From: an uncultured Pelagibacteraceae bacterium
Lineage (GTDB): Bacteria > Pseudomonadota > Alphaproteobacteria > Pelagibacterales > Pelagibacteraceae
DNA: 64,000 nt
Direction of reading: 5' to 3'
Assembly (NCBI GenBank): GCA_902598655.1
Contig: CACKCQ010000002.1
Location: forward strand, 135,744 to 199,743
Shown here: positions 9,946 through 19,193 of the stretch, in pieces
How positions within the stretch are numbered: position 1 is the first letter of the stretch
How the letters are laid out: every line of letters starts with the position of its first letter
The notes under the pieces: generated by a model
What the model was told of the DNA's origin: nothing
Seen by the model: the letters and a program-made list of their open reading frames with translations, nothing else
Database searches by the model: none
Translations under genes and position numbers: made by a program

Positions 9946-10206
9946 ATGGATTCAAATAAACAAAATTTAATTAATAAAATTTTATACAGAGCTCAATATC
10001 GTGGAACTAAAGAAATGGATATCTTTGTCTCTAAATTTGTTAATTCGATAATCGATAATCTCGATCATAAAGAGTTAGTTTCTTTAGATAAGTTAATTAA
10101 TTTCGATGACGAAACTTTAGCCAACTTAAGTTTAGGTAAAAATTTAAAAGATTTTGAAGATACAATTATTTTAGAAAAACTTATAGAATTTAAAAATAAA
10201 TATTAG
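9946..10206 (+). CDS. sdhE: SdhE/SDHAF2-type FAD assembly factor (DUF339)
   Basis: Small chaperone that promotes covalent flavinylation of succinate dehydrogenase subunit A. The 86-residue helical protein carries the family motif, seen here as YRGTKEMDIFV around residues 18-28 (consensus RGxxE(M/L)D), plus the C-terminal helix pattern. Length matches the family. Divergence from recG is a usual alphaproteobacterial arrangement; mfd, often next, is absent here. Its TAG stop is directly followed by the 3' end of the opposing tRNA-Ser. Confidence 0.88.
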   Translation: MDSNKQNLINKILYRAQYRGTKEMDIFVSKFVNSIIDNLDHKELVSLDKLINFDDETLANLSLGKNLKDFEDTIILEKLIEFKNKY

Positions 10207-10296
10207 TGGCGGAGAGACTGGGATTCGAACCCAGGAAAGAGTTGCCCCTTTGCCGGTTTTCAAGACCGGTGCTTTCAACCGCTCAGCCATCTCTCC
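10207..10296 (-). tRNA. tRNA-Ser (anticodon TGA)
   Basis: A 90-base class II tRNA on the minus strand. Acceptor GGAGAGA pairs with TCTCTCC. Anticodon stem CCGGT/ACCGG encloses CTTGAAA, so the anticodon is TGA. A long variable arm and an encoded CCA end are present. Its CCA complement begins at the base right after the sdhE stop codon. Confidence 0.97.
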
Positions 10297-10356
10297 TAAT
10301 TTGTAATAATTAAAATTCTATATTTCATAAACAAAATAGTTTAATTGATCAATATA

Positions 10357-11241
10357 ATGTTAAGCAAAAATCAATTTAATAAAGGTATAATTTTAACGGC
10401 ATTTGGTTCTTTCTGGTGGGGGTTTATTGGAGTTATATATTTCAAATATATTGCTTTTGCTGGTCACATCGAGGTTGTCCTACATCGAAGTGCGTGGACA
10501 ACTGTTATGCTAATTTTAACAACAATCATTTTATCAAAGTGGAAAAAATTTAGCTCAGTTTTTAAAGATAAAAAAAAAATTTTGATGCTTTTTTTATCTG
10601 GATTATTAATTTTTACGAATTGGGCTGTTTGGATATATGCAATAGGGAATGATCAAGTTATAGATGCTAGTTTTGGATATTTTATAATGCCTATAATAAG
10701 TGTTTTTTTAGGTTATTTTTTTTTAAAAGAAGAATTAAGTTTTAAAACTAAAGTTTCACTTTTAATAGTAACTATATCAATTTTGTATTTAATAATATCT
10801 AGTTTTCAATCAATACCATGGGTTGGACTAATTGTAGCTTTAAGTTGGAGTTTTTATAATTTAGTAAGAAAAAAAATTAATGTAGACACAGATATTGGTT
10901 TATTAGTTGAGAGTTTATTTATTTTTCCAGCAGTAATCTTTGCATTTTATTTAATTGTACAAAATGATTTAAATGATTTCGATATATCGAATGTTAAATT
11001 AATGTTCATATTCATGATGGCAGGTCCTATGACCGTGATTCCTTTATATTTATATGTTAGGGGTGTTGAATTATGTGGTTTAGGTCCAACTGGCATGGTT
11101 TTTTACATAACACCAACTTTGCAATTTTTATTGGGTTATTTTTTATATAATGAGGATCTAGATATACATAAATTAATCAGCTTTATTTTGATATGGATTG
11201 CTGTATCGATATACCTAAAAGATTTGTATGAAAAAAATTAA
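10357..11241 (+). CDS. RarD-type EamA/DMT family permease
   Basis: Predicted inner-membrane transporter of the drug/metabolite superfamily with about ten transmembrane helices; substrate unknown. The RarD subfamily is indicated by WWGFIGVIYFKYIAFAGH followed by EVVLHRSAWT near residue 40 and by the C-terminal FLLGYFLYNEDL. I use ATG 10357 (MLSKNQFNKG) rather than the in-frame TTG 12 bases upstream, because the ATG matches the family start. The 3' end overlaps mltB by 14 bases, and it opens a nine-gene plus-strand run. Confidence 0.87.
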   Translation: MLSKNQFNKGIILTAFGSFWWGFIGVIYFKYIAFAGHIEVVLHRSAWTTVMLILTTIILSKWKKFSSVFKDKKKILMLFLSGLLIFTNWAVWIYAIGNDQVIDASFGYFIMPIISVFLGYFFLKEELSFKTKVSLLIVTISILYLIISSFQSIPWVGLIVALSWSFYNLVRKKINVDTDIGLLVESLFIFPAVIFAFYLIVQNDLNDFDISNVKLMFIFMMAGPMTVIPLYLYVRGVELCGLGPTGMVFYITPTLQFLLGYFLYNEDLDIHKLISFILIWIAVSIYLKDLYEKN

Positions 11242-12223
11242 ATTATTTATCATATCAATATTAATTATATTAAATTCTTCAACCCTAATTGCTGATGAAT
11301 TTAACAATTGGAAAATTAAATTTAAAAATAGAGCAATTAATGAAGGTATTAGTAAATCAACAGTTAATAATTTAATAGATAAAACAAAGTTTTTACCTGA
11401 TGTAATAAAGTATGACAGATACCAACCTGAATTTTATGAAGACACAAATACATATATTTCAAAAAGAACATCGTCAAAAAAAGTAAAATTAGGAAAAATT
11501 ATATTAAATAAAGAAAATAATATTATTAATAAAGTATCTTCTGAATACAAAGTAGATAAAAATTTGTTATTAGCGCTTATGGGAATTGAAACTAATTTTG
11601 GAAACTATTTAGGCAAAATGGATATTATTTCTTCACTTGCAACATTAAGCTTCGATCAAAGAAGAAGTGAATTTTTTACAAAAGAATTAATCACTCTTTT
11701 AAAATTAGTAGACGCAAAAATTATAGATCCAAGCACATTATTTGGATCTTGGGCAGGTGCATTTGGTAATTTTCAATTTATGCCATCCACAATTAAAAAT
11801 CATGCCATTGACTATAATAAAGATGGATCAATTGATCTAAAAAATATTGAGGATTCTTTTGCATCTGCAGCCAACTATTTGAGTAATCTAGGATGGAATG
11901 ATAATAAACCGTGTTTTTATAGAATTAATCTTAACGAAAATATTCCTGATAAATATTTAAATACATCAGCAAAAAAAATTAAAAATGAGAGAAAAGTAAA
12001 ATATTTAAAAAATTATATAAAAAATTCATCTTTTTTGGATAAATATGACAATTTGATAGCTGCAATAGTTACTCCAGATGCTGAAATAGTTGAAAATGCA
12101 AATAAACTTAAACCTGCATATATTATTTTTAATAATTATAAGCTAATCTTAAAATGGAATAGATCATTAAGATTTAGTTTGGCGGTATGCACATTAAAAA
12201 ACAGTTTTGAAAATGAAACTTAA
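11228..12223 (+). CDS. Lytic murein transglycosylase, MltB-like
   Basis: Cleaves peptidoglycan glycan strands with formation of 1,6-anhydromuramic acid. It is 331 residues with a signal peptide (residues 1-22, ending STLIADE). The catalytic region has LLALMGIETNFG near residue 117, with the likely catalytic glutamate, then SFDQRRSEFF and GSWAGAFGNFQFMPSTI, typical of the MltB/SLT3 family. A lipobox is absent, so it is probably soluble in the periplasm. The C-terminal peptidoglycan-binding domain of some MltB-like proteins is missing. It lies upstream of the rlpA-like gene and dacA, all cell-wall functions. Confidence 0.9.
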   Translation: MKKIKLFIISILIILNSSTLIADEFNNWKIKFKNRAINEGISKSTVNNLIDKTKFLPDVIKYDRYQPEFYEDTNTYISKRTSSKKVKLGKIILNKENNIINKVSSEYKVDKNLLLALMGIETNFGNYLGKMDIISSLATLSFDQRRSEFFTKELITLLKLVDAKIIDPSTLFGSWAGAFGNFQFMPSTIKNHAIDYNKDGSIDLKNIEDSFASAANYLSNLGWNDNKPCFYRINLNENIPDKYLNTSAKKIKNERKVKYLKNYIKNSSFLDKYDNLIAAIVTPDAEIVENANKLKPAYIIFNNYKLILKWNRSLRFSLAVCTLKNSFENET

Positions 12224-12965
12224 GATAATAATTTTTTTAGCAATAATTTTAACATCATGTGAAACAACTAATAAAAAGGTAACTAGCAATAAAGATTTCA
12301 AAAATTATTCAAATGATGGCTTTGCTCTTATATTTAATAATGATATTTTCAAAAATCGAATAGTTTCAAAAAAAATTGATCAAAGATCATTAATTATTTT
12401 CAATAATAAACTTAAAAAAGATACAGATATTAAAATAACAAATTTGTTAAATGAAAAGTATTTGATTGCCAAAGTAGGAAAAAATTCTAAATATCCTGTA
12501 TTTTATAATTCGGTAATTTCCGAGAGAATAGCAACTGAGCTTGATATAGACCCTGATCAGCCGTATGTTCGTGTAGAAACAATTAATTCTAATAATACTT
12601 TTGTTGCAAATAAAGCAAAAACATTTGATGAGGAAAGAAAAGTAGCTAATAAAGCTCCAGTAGACAGTATTTCAATCCAAAATATATCTATTGAAAAAGA
12701 TAATAATACAAAAGTTAAAAAGGTAAAAAATACAAAATTTGAATTTATAATTAAATTTGCAGATTTATTTTTTGAAGAATCTGCAATTACATTGAAAAAA
12801 AGACTTGAGGATGAATACAAATTAAAAGATATAAATATCAAAAAAATGTCTAAAAATTTATATAGGGTTTATAAAGGTCCTTTTTATAATTTGGGATCAA
12901 TTAAAAACGTATATAATGAAATAGCTAATATAAATTTTGAAAATATTGAATTAATAAAATTATGA
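12213..12965 (+). CDS. RlpA-like lipoprotein with C-terminal SPOR domain
   Basis: Probably a septal-ring associated cell-wall protein. Starting at ATG 12213 gives MKLKIIIFLAIILTSC, a lipoprotein signal with lipobox LTSC. Residues about 25-120 resemble a divergent RlpA double-psi barrel: YSNDGFALIFNNDIF and ISERIATELDI are recognisable. Residues about 175-250 (FIIKFADLFFEESAITLKKR to VYKGPFYNLG) fit a SPOR peptidoglycan-binding domain. Its place between mltB-like and dacA is the usual one for rlpA. The barrel is too divergent to claim catalytic activity. Confidence 0.7.
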   Translation: MKLKIIIFLAIILTSCETTNKKVTSNKDFKNYSNDGFALIFNNDIFKNRIVSKKIDQRSLIIFNNKLKKDTDIKITNLLNEKYLIAKVGKNSKYPVFYNSVISERIATELDIDPDQPYVRVETINSNNTFVANKAKTFDEERKVANKAPVDSISIQNISIEKDNNTKVKKVKNTKFEFIIKFADLFFEESAITLKKRLEDEYKLKDINIKKMSKNLYRVYKGPFYNLGSIKNVYNEIANINFENIELIKL

Positions 12966-14116
12966 AAATAAAAGCACTATTAAGTTTTGTCCTATCATTT
13001 TTAATTATAACTAATATTTCTTATGCAAAATTTAATATAAAAGCACGAACTGCAATTTTACAAGACTATTTATCAGGTGAAATTTTATATGAAAAAAATC
13101 CTGATGAGAGAATATTTCCTGCTTCTATGACAAAAATAATGACTTCTATCGTTGCTTTTGATTTATTGAAAAGTGGCGAAATCACTTTAGATGAAAAATT
13201 TATTGTTTCTGAAAATGCTTGGAGACTATCCTCTTCTGGTTATTCATCTATGTTTATAATGGTTGGAGATGAAGTTTCGGTCGAAGATTTATTATTAGGT
13301 ATAATTGTTGCTTCAGGTAATGATGCTTGTGTAGCTTTAGCAGAGGGTATTGCAGGAACAGAGGATGAGTTTGCTTTGCTAATGACTGAGAAAGCACAGG
13401 AAATTGGAATGGAAAATACGAATTTTTCAAATTCATCAGGGATTAATGATGATAATAATTATTCAACCGTTCGAGATATTTTAATTATGTCTAATTATTT
13501 AATTAAGGAACACCCTAAATATTATGAGTATTTTAAAATTAAAGAATTTACTTGGAGTAGAACAGGTGGGGATCCAATTACACAAGGAAATAGAAATCCA
13601 TTATTATATAAAAATATGGGTGTAGATGGAATTAAAACAGGCTACCTTGGTTCAGAAAAATATTCACTTGCATCTTCTATATTAAGAAAAGAGAGAAGAT
13701 TAATTGCTGTCGCAAGTGGTTTTGAAACTAAAAATTCTAGATCAAAGCAATCACAAAAATTGTTAATATGGGGAATTACAAATTTTGATACAATAAAAAT
13801 AAGTAATGACAACGAATATCTTTATGAACTAGATGTATGGCAGGGCAGTAAGAAAAAAGTAAAAGTTAATACTAAAGATATAATTTATAAGACTATTCCA
13901 AAAGCTAAAAAAAAATATATGAAAGTGAAGATTGTTTATGAAGGACCTATACAAGCACCAATTAAAAAGGGTGAAAAATTAGCAGAAATAAAAGTATTAT
14001 ATAAAGATGAAGTTATATCTAATCATGACTTATTTTCTACAGAAAATATCAAACAGCAAAATGCAATATCAAGGTTGATAACTTCTATCAATTTTTTGAT
14101 ATGGGGCGATGTCTAA
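12962..14116 (+). CDS. dacA: D-alanyl-D-alanine carboxypeptidase (PBP5/6 family)
   Basis: Trims the terminal D-alanine from peptidoglycan pentapeptides. The 384-residue protein has a signal peptide (residues 1-22), then the three active-site motifs: SMTK at residues 55-58 with the nucleophilic serine, SGN at about 118, and KTG at about 224. A C-terminal beta-rich domain of the PBP5 type follows, ending in a short amphipathic stretch (RLITSINFLIWGDV) likely to hold it at the membrane. It overlaps the rlpA-like gene by 4 bases and tmk by 8 bases. Confidence 0.95.
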   Translation: MKIKALLSFVLSFLIITNISYAKFNIKARTAILQDYLSGEILYEKNPDERIFPASMTKIMTSIVAFDLLKSGEITLDEKFIVSENAWRLSSSGYSSMFIMVGDEVSVEDLLLGIIVASGNDACVALAEGIAGTEDEFALLMTEKAQEIGMENTNFSNSSGINDDNNYSTVRDILIMSNYLIKEHPKYYEYFKIKEFTWSRTGGDPITQGNRNPLLYKNMGVDGIKTGYLGSEKYSLASSILRKERRLIAVASGFETKNSRSKQSQKLLIWGITNFDTIKISNDNEYLYELDVWQGSKKKVKVNTKDIIYKTIPKAKKKYMKVKIVYEGPIQAPIKKGEKLAEIKVLYKDEVISNHDLFSTENIKQQNAISRLITSINFLIWGDV

Positions 14117-14723
14117 ATATCCAATTATTATATTTGAAGGCATTGAGGCCTCGGGAAAAACTACAAATTTTAAAATTGCTGCAAATTATTTAAAAAAGCG
14201 AAGAAAAAGTTTTATAAAATTAAGAGAGCCTGGTGGTTCAATTTTTTCAGAAAAAATAAGAAAATTGATTTTAGATAAGAAACTAAATTTAAATAATAAA
14301 ACTGATTTATTATTATTTTATGCTGGTAGATCAGAAAATTTTGAGAAAATTATTAAAAGAAATTATAAAAAAAAAATAATACTAATTGATCGTTTTACAG
14401 ATTCTACTATTGCCTATCAACACTATGGAATGAAAATTGATTTAAAAGTAATCAAAATGCTGAATAAGTTTATAATTGGAAATTTTAATCCTAATATAGT
14501 TTTTTTAAGTACTGTAAATTCAAAAAATTTACAAAAAAGGCTTAGAAATAGATCTAACCTAAATAGATATGATAAATTTAAACTTAAATTTTATAACAAA
14601 GTTCAGAACGGGTATGAAAAAATATCGAGAAATAAGAGCAAATATATTAAAATTAATTCAAACACTAATACAATTAACGAAGTAAAAACAATCATAATAA
14701 ATAAACTTGAGAAATTAATATAA
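14109..14723 (+). CDS. tmk: Thymidylate kinase
   Basis: Phosphorylates dTMP to dTDP. The 204-residue protein has the P-loop FEGIEASGKTT at residues 9-19, LREPGG around 38-43, and the DRFTDSTIAYQHYG segment near residue 95 that contacts the base. Size is normal. It overlaps dacA by 8 bases, and holB starts at the next base after its stop codon; the tmk-holB pair is widely conserved. Confidence 0.95.
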   Translation: MSKYPIIIFEGIEASGKTTNFKIAANYLKKRRKSFIKLREPGGSIFSEKIRKLILDKKLNLNNKTDLLLFYAGRSENFEKIIKRNYKKKIILIDRFTDSTIAYQHYGMKIDLKVIKMLNKFIIGNFNPNIVFLSTVNSKNLQKRLRNRSNLNRYDKFKLKFYNKVQNGYEKISRNKSKYIKINSNTNTINEVKTIIINKLEKLI

Positions 14724-15593
14724 ATGTCTGATTATAAATTAATAGGACATGAAACATATTTAGAAAAATTTGTAACACTTTACGAAAATAACGAACTTCC
14801 AAATAAAATTTTGTTATCTGGTAAGAAAGGTATTGGAAAATCATTACTTGCTGAAAAATTTTTATGCAAAATTTTTAATTCTAATAACGATAATGAGCTA
14901 ATAAAAAACAAATCCCATCCTAATGTTTTAAATATAAAAAAAAATAATGATAAAAAAAATATAGAAATTGATCAAATTAGAGAAATTATAAAGTTTACTA
15001 ATCAATCCTCTTTTAATAATAAGTCAAGATTTATAATTCTCGATGATGTCGAATTTTTAAATATTAATGCATCAAATGCTTTATTAAAAAATTTAGAAGA
15101 ACCTAATGAAAATGTTTTTTTTATTTTAATTTTTAATTCAGAGAAGTTTTTAATAGACACAATAAAATCCCGATGTATAGAATTTAAATTAAGTATCTCT
15201 AATGAAAATACCAAATTAATTGTCAATAATTACTTTAATGAAAATATTTATGACCAAATAAATTCAAATTTGATAAATTATTATACAACACCTTATTTTT
15301 TAATATCCTTAATAAATTATATGAATGAATATGAATTATCAGTATCTAAAACCACAGTTGATGATCTGTTAGTTAATTTAATTAATAATAAGCACTATAT
15401 TAAACAAGATTTTATAAAAAATAATTTAAATATGATTATTGAATTATTTTTTTATAAACATATAAACACAACAAAAAAATTGTCATATAAAGTTAAAGAA
15501 TATTATTATTCAAAGCTATCTAATGTAAAAAAATTTAATCTTGATTATGAAACTTTTTTTTTAGAATTTAAGGATAAATTACTAAGTGAATAA
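14724..15593 (+). CDS. holB: DNA polymerase III subunit delta prime
   Basis: Clamp-loader subunit. The 289-residue protein has a P-loop-like ILLSGKKGIGKSLLA near residue 29, FIILDDVEFLNINASNALLKNLEEP around residues 103-127 (the sensor/arginine-finger region), and IKSRCIEF. It lacks the zinc-binding cysteine cluster of E. coli HolB; I recall alphaproteobacterial HolB commonly lacking it. It lies between tmk and metG, as in many relatives, and overlaps metG by 8 bases. Confidence 0.9.
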   Translation: MSDYKLIGHETYLEKFVTLYENNELPNKILLSGKKGIGKSLLAEKFLCKIFNSNNDNELIKNKSHPNVLNIKKNNDKKNIEIDQIREIIKFTNQSSFNNKSRFIILDDVEFLNINASNALLKNLEEPNENVFFILIFNSEKFLIDTIKSRCIEFKLSISNENTKLIVNNYFNENIYDQINSNLINYYTTPYFLISLINYMNEYELSVSKTTVDDLLVNLINNKHYIKQDFIKNNLNMIIELFFYKHINTTKKLSYKVKEYYYSKLSNVKKFNLDYETFFLEFKDKLLSE

Positions 15594-17112
15594 AAATTAT
15601 TATATAACAACACCAATCTACTATCCTTCAGCAAAACCTCATATGGGACATGCGTATTCAAGTATAATTGCTGACTTTTTTGCTCGCTTCAAAAAAATTG
15701 ATGGTTTTAATGTCTATTTTTTAACAGGCACAGATGAGCATGGTTTAAAAATACAAAGATCTGCTGAAAAGTTAAATAAGGATCCAAAATCTTTTTGTGA
15801 TGAAATAAGTAAAACTTTCGAGGATTTAACTAAAACATTAAACTTATCAAATACAGATTTTATAAGAACTACAGAAGATAGACATAAAACATCTGTGCAA
15901 AATTTGTGGAATATACTTGAAAAAAATAAGCAAATTTTTTTGTCTAAATATTCTGGTTGGTATTCTGTTTCAGATGAGGCTTTTTATAATGAAGATGAAG
16001 TTGAGGAAAAAGATGGGTTAAAAGTTGCTAAATCATCAGGTTCAGCTGTTGAGTGGGTTGAAGAAGAATCTTTTTTTTTTAAACTTTCAGAGTGGGAAAA
16101 ACCGCTATTAGATTTTTATGAAAAAAATAAAAATTTTATATTACCTGAAAGCAGAAGAAATGAAGTAATTAGCTTTGTCAAAAGCGGCTTAAAAGACTTA
16201 TCTGTTAGTAGAAAAACATTTTCTTGGGGTGTAAAAGTGCCGAGTGATGAAAATCATATTGTTTATGTATGGCTAGATGCATTAACAAATTATTTAAGTT
16301 CTTTAAAATATCCAGATGAAAATAATGAATTATATAAAAATTTTTGGCCAGCAGACTTACATATTATTGGTAAAGACATATTAAGATTTCATGCTATTTA
16401 TTGGCCAGCTTTCTTATTAGCTGCAAAAATTGAACCACCAAAAAGGGTATACGGACATGGATGGATACTCTCTGGTGATGAAAAAATGTCAAAATCAAAA
16501 GGAAATATTTTAGATCCATTAGAAATCATAAATGTTTATGGTTTAGATCCATTAAGATATTATTTACTTAAAGAAGTTTCATTTGGTAATGATGGAAATA
16601 TTTCAGAGGAAAAACTAGAAAATTGTATTAATAGTGATTTAGCAAATAATTTTGGAAACTTGTGTCAAAGAGTACTTTCTTTTGCTGAAAAAAATTGTTC
16701 CTCTTTAATACCTGAACATAAATTTAATGATGAAGATTTAGAAATTTTAAAACCATTAAATAATCTAGATAAAATAAGATCATTTATAGATAATCAAGAC
16801 ATAAACCAATATATGAGTTTTATTGTTGATAGACTGTTTGCGGCAAACAAATATTTTAATGATCAGGAACCTTGGAAGAAGAAAGATGATAGATTAAGGT
16901 TAAATACGATTGTTTATACTGCATTAGATTTAATTAGAAAAATTACTATCTTGCTTTATCCAGTAATGCCAGAAACATCATTAAAAGTGCTAAATGTTTT
17001 TAATGAAACAGAAAATTCTATTGATTTTACATCAATTGATAATAATGAAATTTTAAAAAAAGATTTAAAAATAAATAAATTAGATATTTTGTTTAAAAAA
17101 ATTGAAAAATGA
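15586..17112 (+). CDS. metG: Methionyl-tRNA synthetase
   Basis: Charges tRNA-Met. The 508-residue protein starts at GTG 15586, giving MNKNYYITTPIYYPSAKPHMGHAY with the HIGH-type motif PHMGH. KMSKS is at about residues 300-304. The zinc-knuckle insertion is the short cysteine-free type (KYSGWYSVSDEAFY), so it looks like the zinc-independent MetG class. The C-terminal tRNA-binding domain found in E. coli MetG is absent. It overlaps holB by 8 bases and tatD by 4. Confidence 0.95.
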   Translation: MNKNYYITTPIYYPSAKPHMGHAYSSIIADFFARFKKIDGFNVYFLTGTDEHGLKIQRSAEKLNKDPKSFCDEISKTFEDLTKTLNLSNTDFIRTTEDRHKTSVQNLWNILEKNKQIFLSKYSGWYSVSDEAFYNEDEVEEKDGLKVAKSSGSAVEWVEEESFFFKLSEWEKPLLDFYEKNKNFILPESRRNEVISFVKSGLKDLSVSRKTFSWGVKVPSDENHIVYVWLDALTNYLSSLKYPDENNELYKNFWPADLHIIGKDILRFHAIYWPAFLLAAKIEPPKRVYGHGWILSGDEKMSKSKGNILDPLEIINVYGLDPLRYYLLKEVSFGNDGNISEEKLENCINSDLANNFGNLCQRVLSFAEKNCSSLIPEHKFNDEDLEILKPLNNLDKIRSFIDNQDINQYMSFIVDRLFAANKYFNDQEPWKKKDDRLRLNTIVYTALDLIRKITILLYPVMPETSLKVLNVFNETENSIDFTSIDNNEILKKDLKINKLDILFKKIEK

Positions 17113-17870
17113 TAGACTCACATTGTCATCTTGATCACGAACCCCTTTATTCAAATATTGGTGATGTTATCAAACGTTCTAAGGAAATTGGATTAAAGAA
17201 AATTCTAACCATTTCAACCAATTCTAAAAGTTTTGAAAATATTAAAAAAATAATAAATCTTGATGAAATAATTTATGGAAGTGTAGGAATTCATCCTCAT
17301 GAGACTAGCATTGATAAAATGGAAAAAAAATTCATTGTTGAAAATGCTAATAAATTTAAAAAAATAATTGGAGTAGGAGAGACTGGATTAGATTTTTATT
17401 ATGAAAATAGTCATAAAGATGATCAAATTAATAGTTTTGAGACACATATAGAGGCCTCTATTGAACTTAAATATCCTTTGATAGTTCATTCTAGAAGTGC
17501 TGAAAGAGAAACCTTTGATATTTTAAATAGATATAAAAATAGTGATATTAAAATACTTATGCATTGTTTTACAGGTTCAAAAGAGTTTGCAAAAAAAATG
17601 ATGACATTAAATGCGTATTTTTCTGCTAGTGGAATAATAACTTTTAAAAATAGTAATGATCTTCAAGAAACTTTTAAAATGATTGAAAATGATAAAATTT
17701 TAATTGAAACAGACAGTCCTTTCTTAGCACCTATTCCAATGAGAGGTAAAAAAAACGAACCTTCTTTTATTAAATATACATTGGAAAAACTTTCAGAATT
17801 AAAATCAAAAACCTTTGATGAATTAGAAACTATTACAAATGATAATTTTGAAAGATTATTTTTTCAATAA
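17109..17870 (+). CDS. TatD family metal-dependent hydrolase (YcfH type)
   Basis: Predicted metal-dependent DNase of the amidohydrolase fold. MIDSHCHLDH at the N terminus gives the first HxH metal motif. GVGETGLDFYY near residue 90, HSRSAERETF near 128, and the DSPFLAPIPMRGKKNEP segment near 203 complete the TatD signatures. At 253 residues it is full length. It lies directly downstream of metG, the standard position for ycfH, and shares one base with the next gene. Confidence 0.93.
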   Translation: MIDSHCHLDHEPLYSNIGDVIKRSKEIGLKKILTISTNSKSFENIKKIINLDEIIYGSVGIHPHETSIDKMEKKFIVENANKFKKIIGVGETGLDFYYENSHKDDQINSFETHIEASIELKYPLIVHSRSAERETFDILNRYKNSDIKILMHCFTGSKEFAKKMMTLNAYFSASGIITFKNSNDLQETFKMIENDKILIETDSPFLAPIPMRGKKNEPSFIKYTLEKLSELKSKTFDELETITNDNFERLFFQ

Positions 17871-18646
17871 TGAGTGTTAAATTTATAATATTAGGTTGCG
17901 GAAGTTCTATGGGTGTGCCAAGACCCGATGGATTTTTTGGAAATTGTGATCCAAAAAATAAGAAAAATTATAGAACAAGATGTTCTGCACTGATTAAAAC
18001 AACTGATGAAAATATTTTAATTGATACATCCCCTGACTTAAGACATCAGTTATTGCGTCATAAAATTAAGAAAATTGATAAAGTATTTTACTCACATATG
18101 CATGCTGATCAAACTCATGGCATTAATGATTTAAGATCTTTTTTTATTAATAGTAGAAAACAAGTTAATGTTTATGCTGATAATGAAACATCTAAACTAC
18201 TAAAACAAAGTTTTTCATATTGTTTTAAAAGTTTCTCTAAAGAATACCCTGCAACTTTAAAATTAAATAAATTAAAAAAAAATTCTTTTATTAAACATAA
18301 AAATAAAAATCTAAAATTTAAATCAATTGTTGTTCAGCATGGTTCAGTCAAATCTAATTGTTTTATAATTGACAAAAAACTTGCATATATTACTGATGTA
18401 AGTGATATTTACAAAAAAGATTATTTTTGTTTTAAAAATCTTAAGTATTTAATAATTGATTGTCTTTGGTACAATTTTCATCCATCACACTTCAATTTAG
18501 AAAAATCTTTATACTTCATTAAAAAATTTAAACCCAAAAAGGCTATTCTTTCAAATCTATCACCAGTCTTAGATTATAACCAGTTAAAGAAAGTTATACC
18601 AAAAAATGTTATACCAGCACATGATGGTTTAACTATAGAACTATAG
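17870..18646 (+). CDS. Metallo-beta-lactamase fold hydrolase, PhnP-like
   Basis: Predicted phosphodiesterase of the MBL fold. The 258-residue protein has GCGSSMGVPRPDGFFGNC at the N terminus, the pattern of PhnP-like proteins, and the metal motif SHMHADQTHGIND (HxHxD) around residues 74-86. GSVKSNCFIID and DCLWYNFHPSHFNLE supply later metal positions. It is encoded straight after tatD (TAATG overlap) as in many alphaproteobacteria. The substrate is unknown; phosphonate genes are not nearby, so the name phnP is not used. Confidence 0.87.
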   Translation: MSVKFIILGCGSSMGVPRPDGFFGNCDPKNKKNYRTRCSALIKTTDENILIDTSPDLRHQLLRHKIKKIDKVFYSHMHADQTHGINDLRSFFINSRKQVNVYADNETSKLLKQSFSYCFKSFSKEYPATLKLNKLKKNSFIKHKNKNLKFKSIVVQHGSVKSNCFIIDKKLAYITDVSDIYKKDYFCFKNLKYLIIDCLWYNFHPSHFNLEKSLYFIKKFKPKKAILSNLSPVLDYNQLKKVIPKNVIPAHDGLTIEL

Positions 18647-19186
18647 TATTTCTTCAATTTTATTTGTAATTTTATTCGATGTAGGTTTTGTAAAAGAAGC
18701 ATATGTTTCCTCTACATTTCCCTGTTTATTGATTAATATTTTATGAAAATTCCACTTGGGAACAGCAGATTTACCGAAATTATTTTCTGCCCACTTAAAA
18801 ATCTCATGAGCATCCCTTCCTTTTACCTCTGTAATAGTTGTTAATGGAAAATTTATTTCAAAATTAACTTCACAAAATTCTTTTACTTCACTATTGGTTT
18901 TTTTTTCTTGATTAAAAGTGTCTGAGGGCACTCCAAGGACAATAAGACCCTTAGATTTATATTTATCCCATAATTTTTGCAGATCCTCATATTGTTTTGT
19001 GAAACCACAATAGCTGGCAGTGTTTACTATAAGTATAACTTTATCTCGATAATCTTTTAATTTAATAATTTCTCCATTAATACTCTCTATTTCTAGATCA
19101 TAAAAACTTTCCTGATTATTGCTCATTGCTGAACTCTTAAAAAAAAACATAATTAAAGTAATATTTATTATTATTAATTTCTTCAT
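18641..19186 (-). CDS. Glutathione peroxidase family protein, exported
   Basis: Thiol peroxidase that reduces peroxides. The 181-residue protein has an N-terminal hydrophobic signal (residues 1-20) and the GPx signature VNTASYCGFTKQYEDL, with the peroxidatic residue being cysteine (C60), not selenocysteine. Gln and Trp of the catalytic tetrad are supplied in the KWNFHKILI region near residue 140. Export suggests defence against periplasmic or external peroxide. The end overlaps the convergent MBL gene by 6 bases. It lies 7 bases downstream of nhaA. Confidence 0.92.
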   Translation of the reverse strand: MKKLIIINITLIMFFFKSSAMSNNQESFYDLEIESINGEIIKLKDYRDKVILIVNTASYCGFTKQYEDLQKLWDKYKSKGLIVLGVPSDTFNQEKKTNSEVKEFCEVNFEINFPLTTITEVKGRDAHEIFKWAENNFGKSAVPKWNFHKILINKQGNVEETYASFTKPTSNKITNKIEEIL

Positions 19187-19193
19187 AAACTAC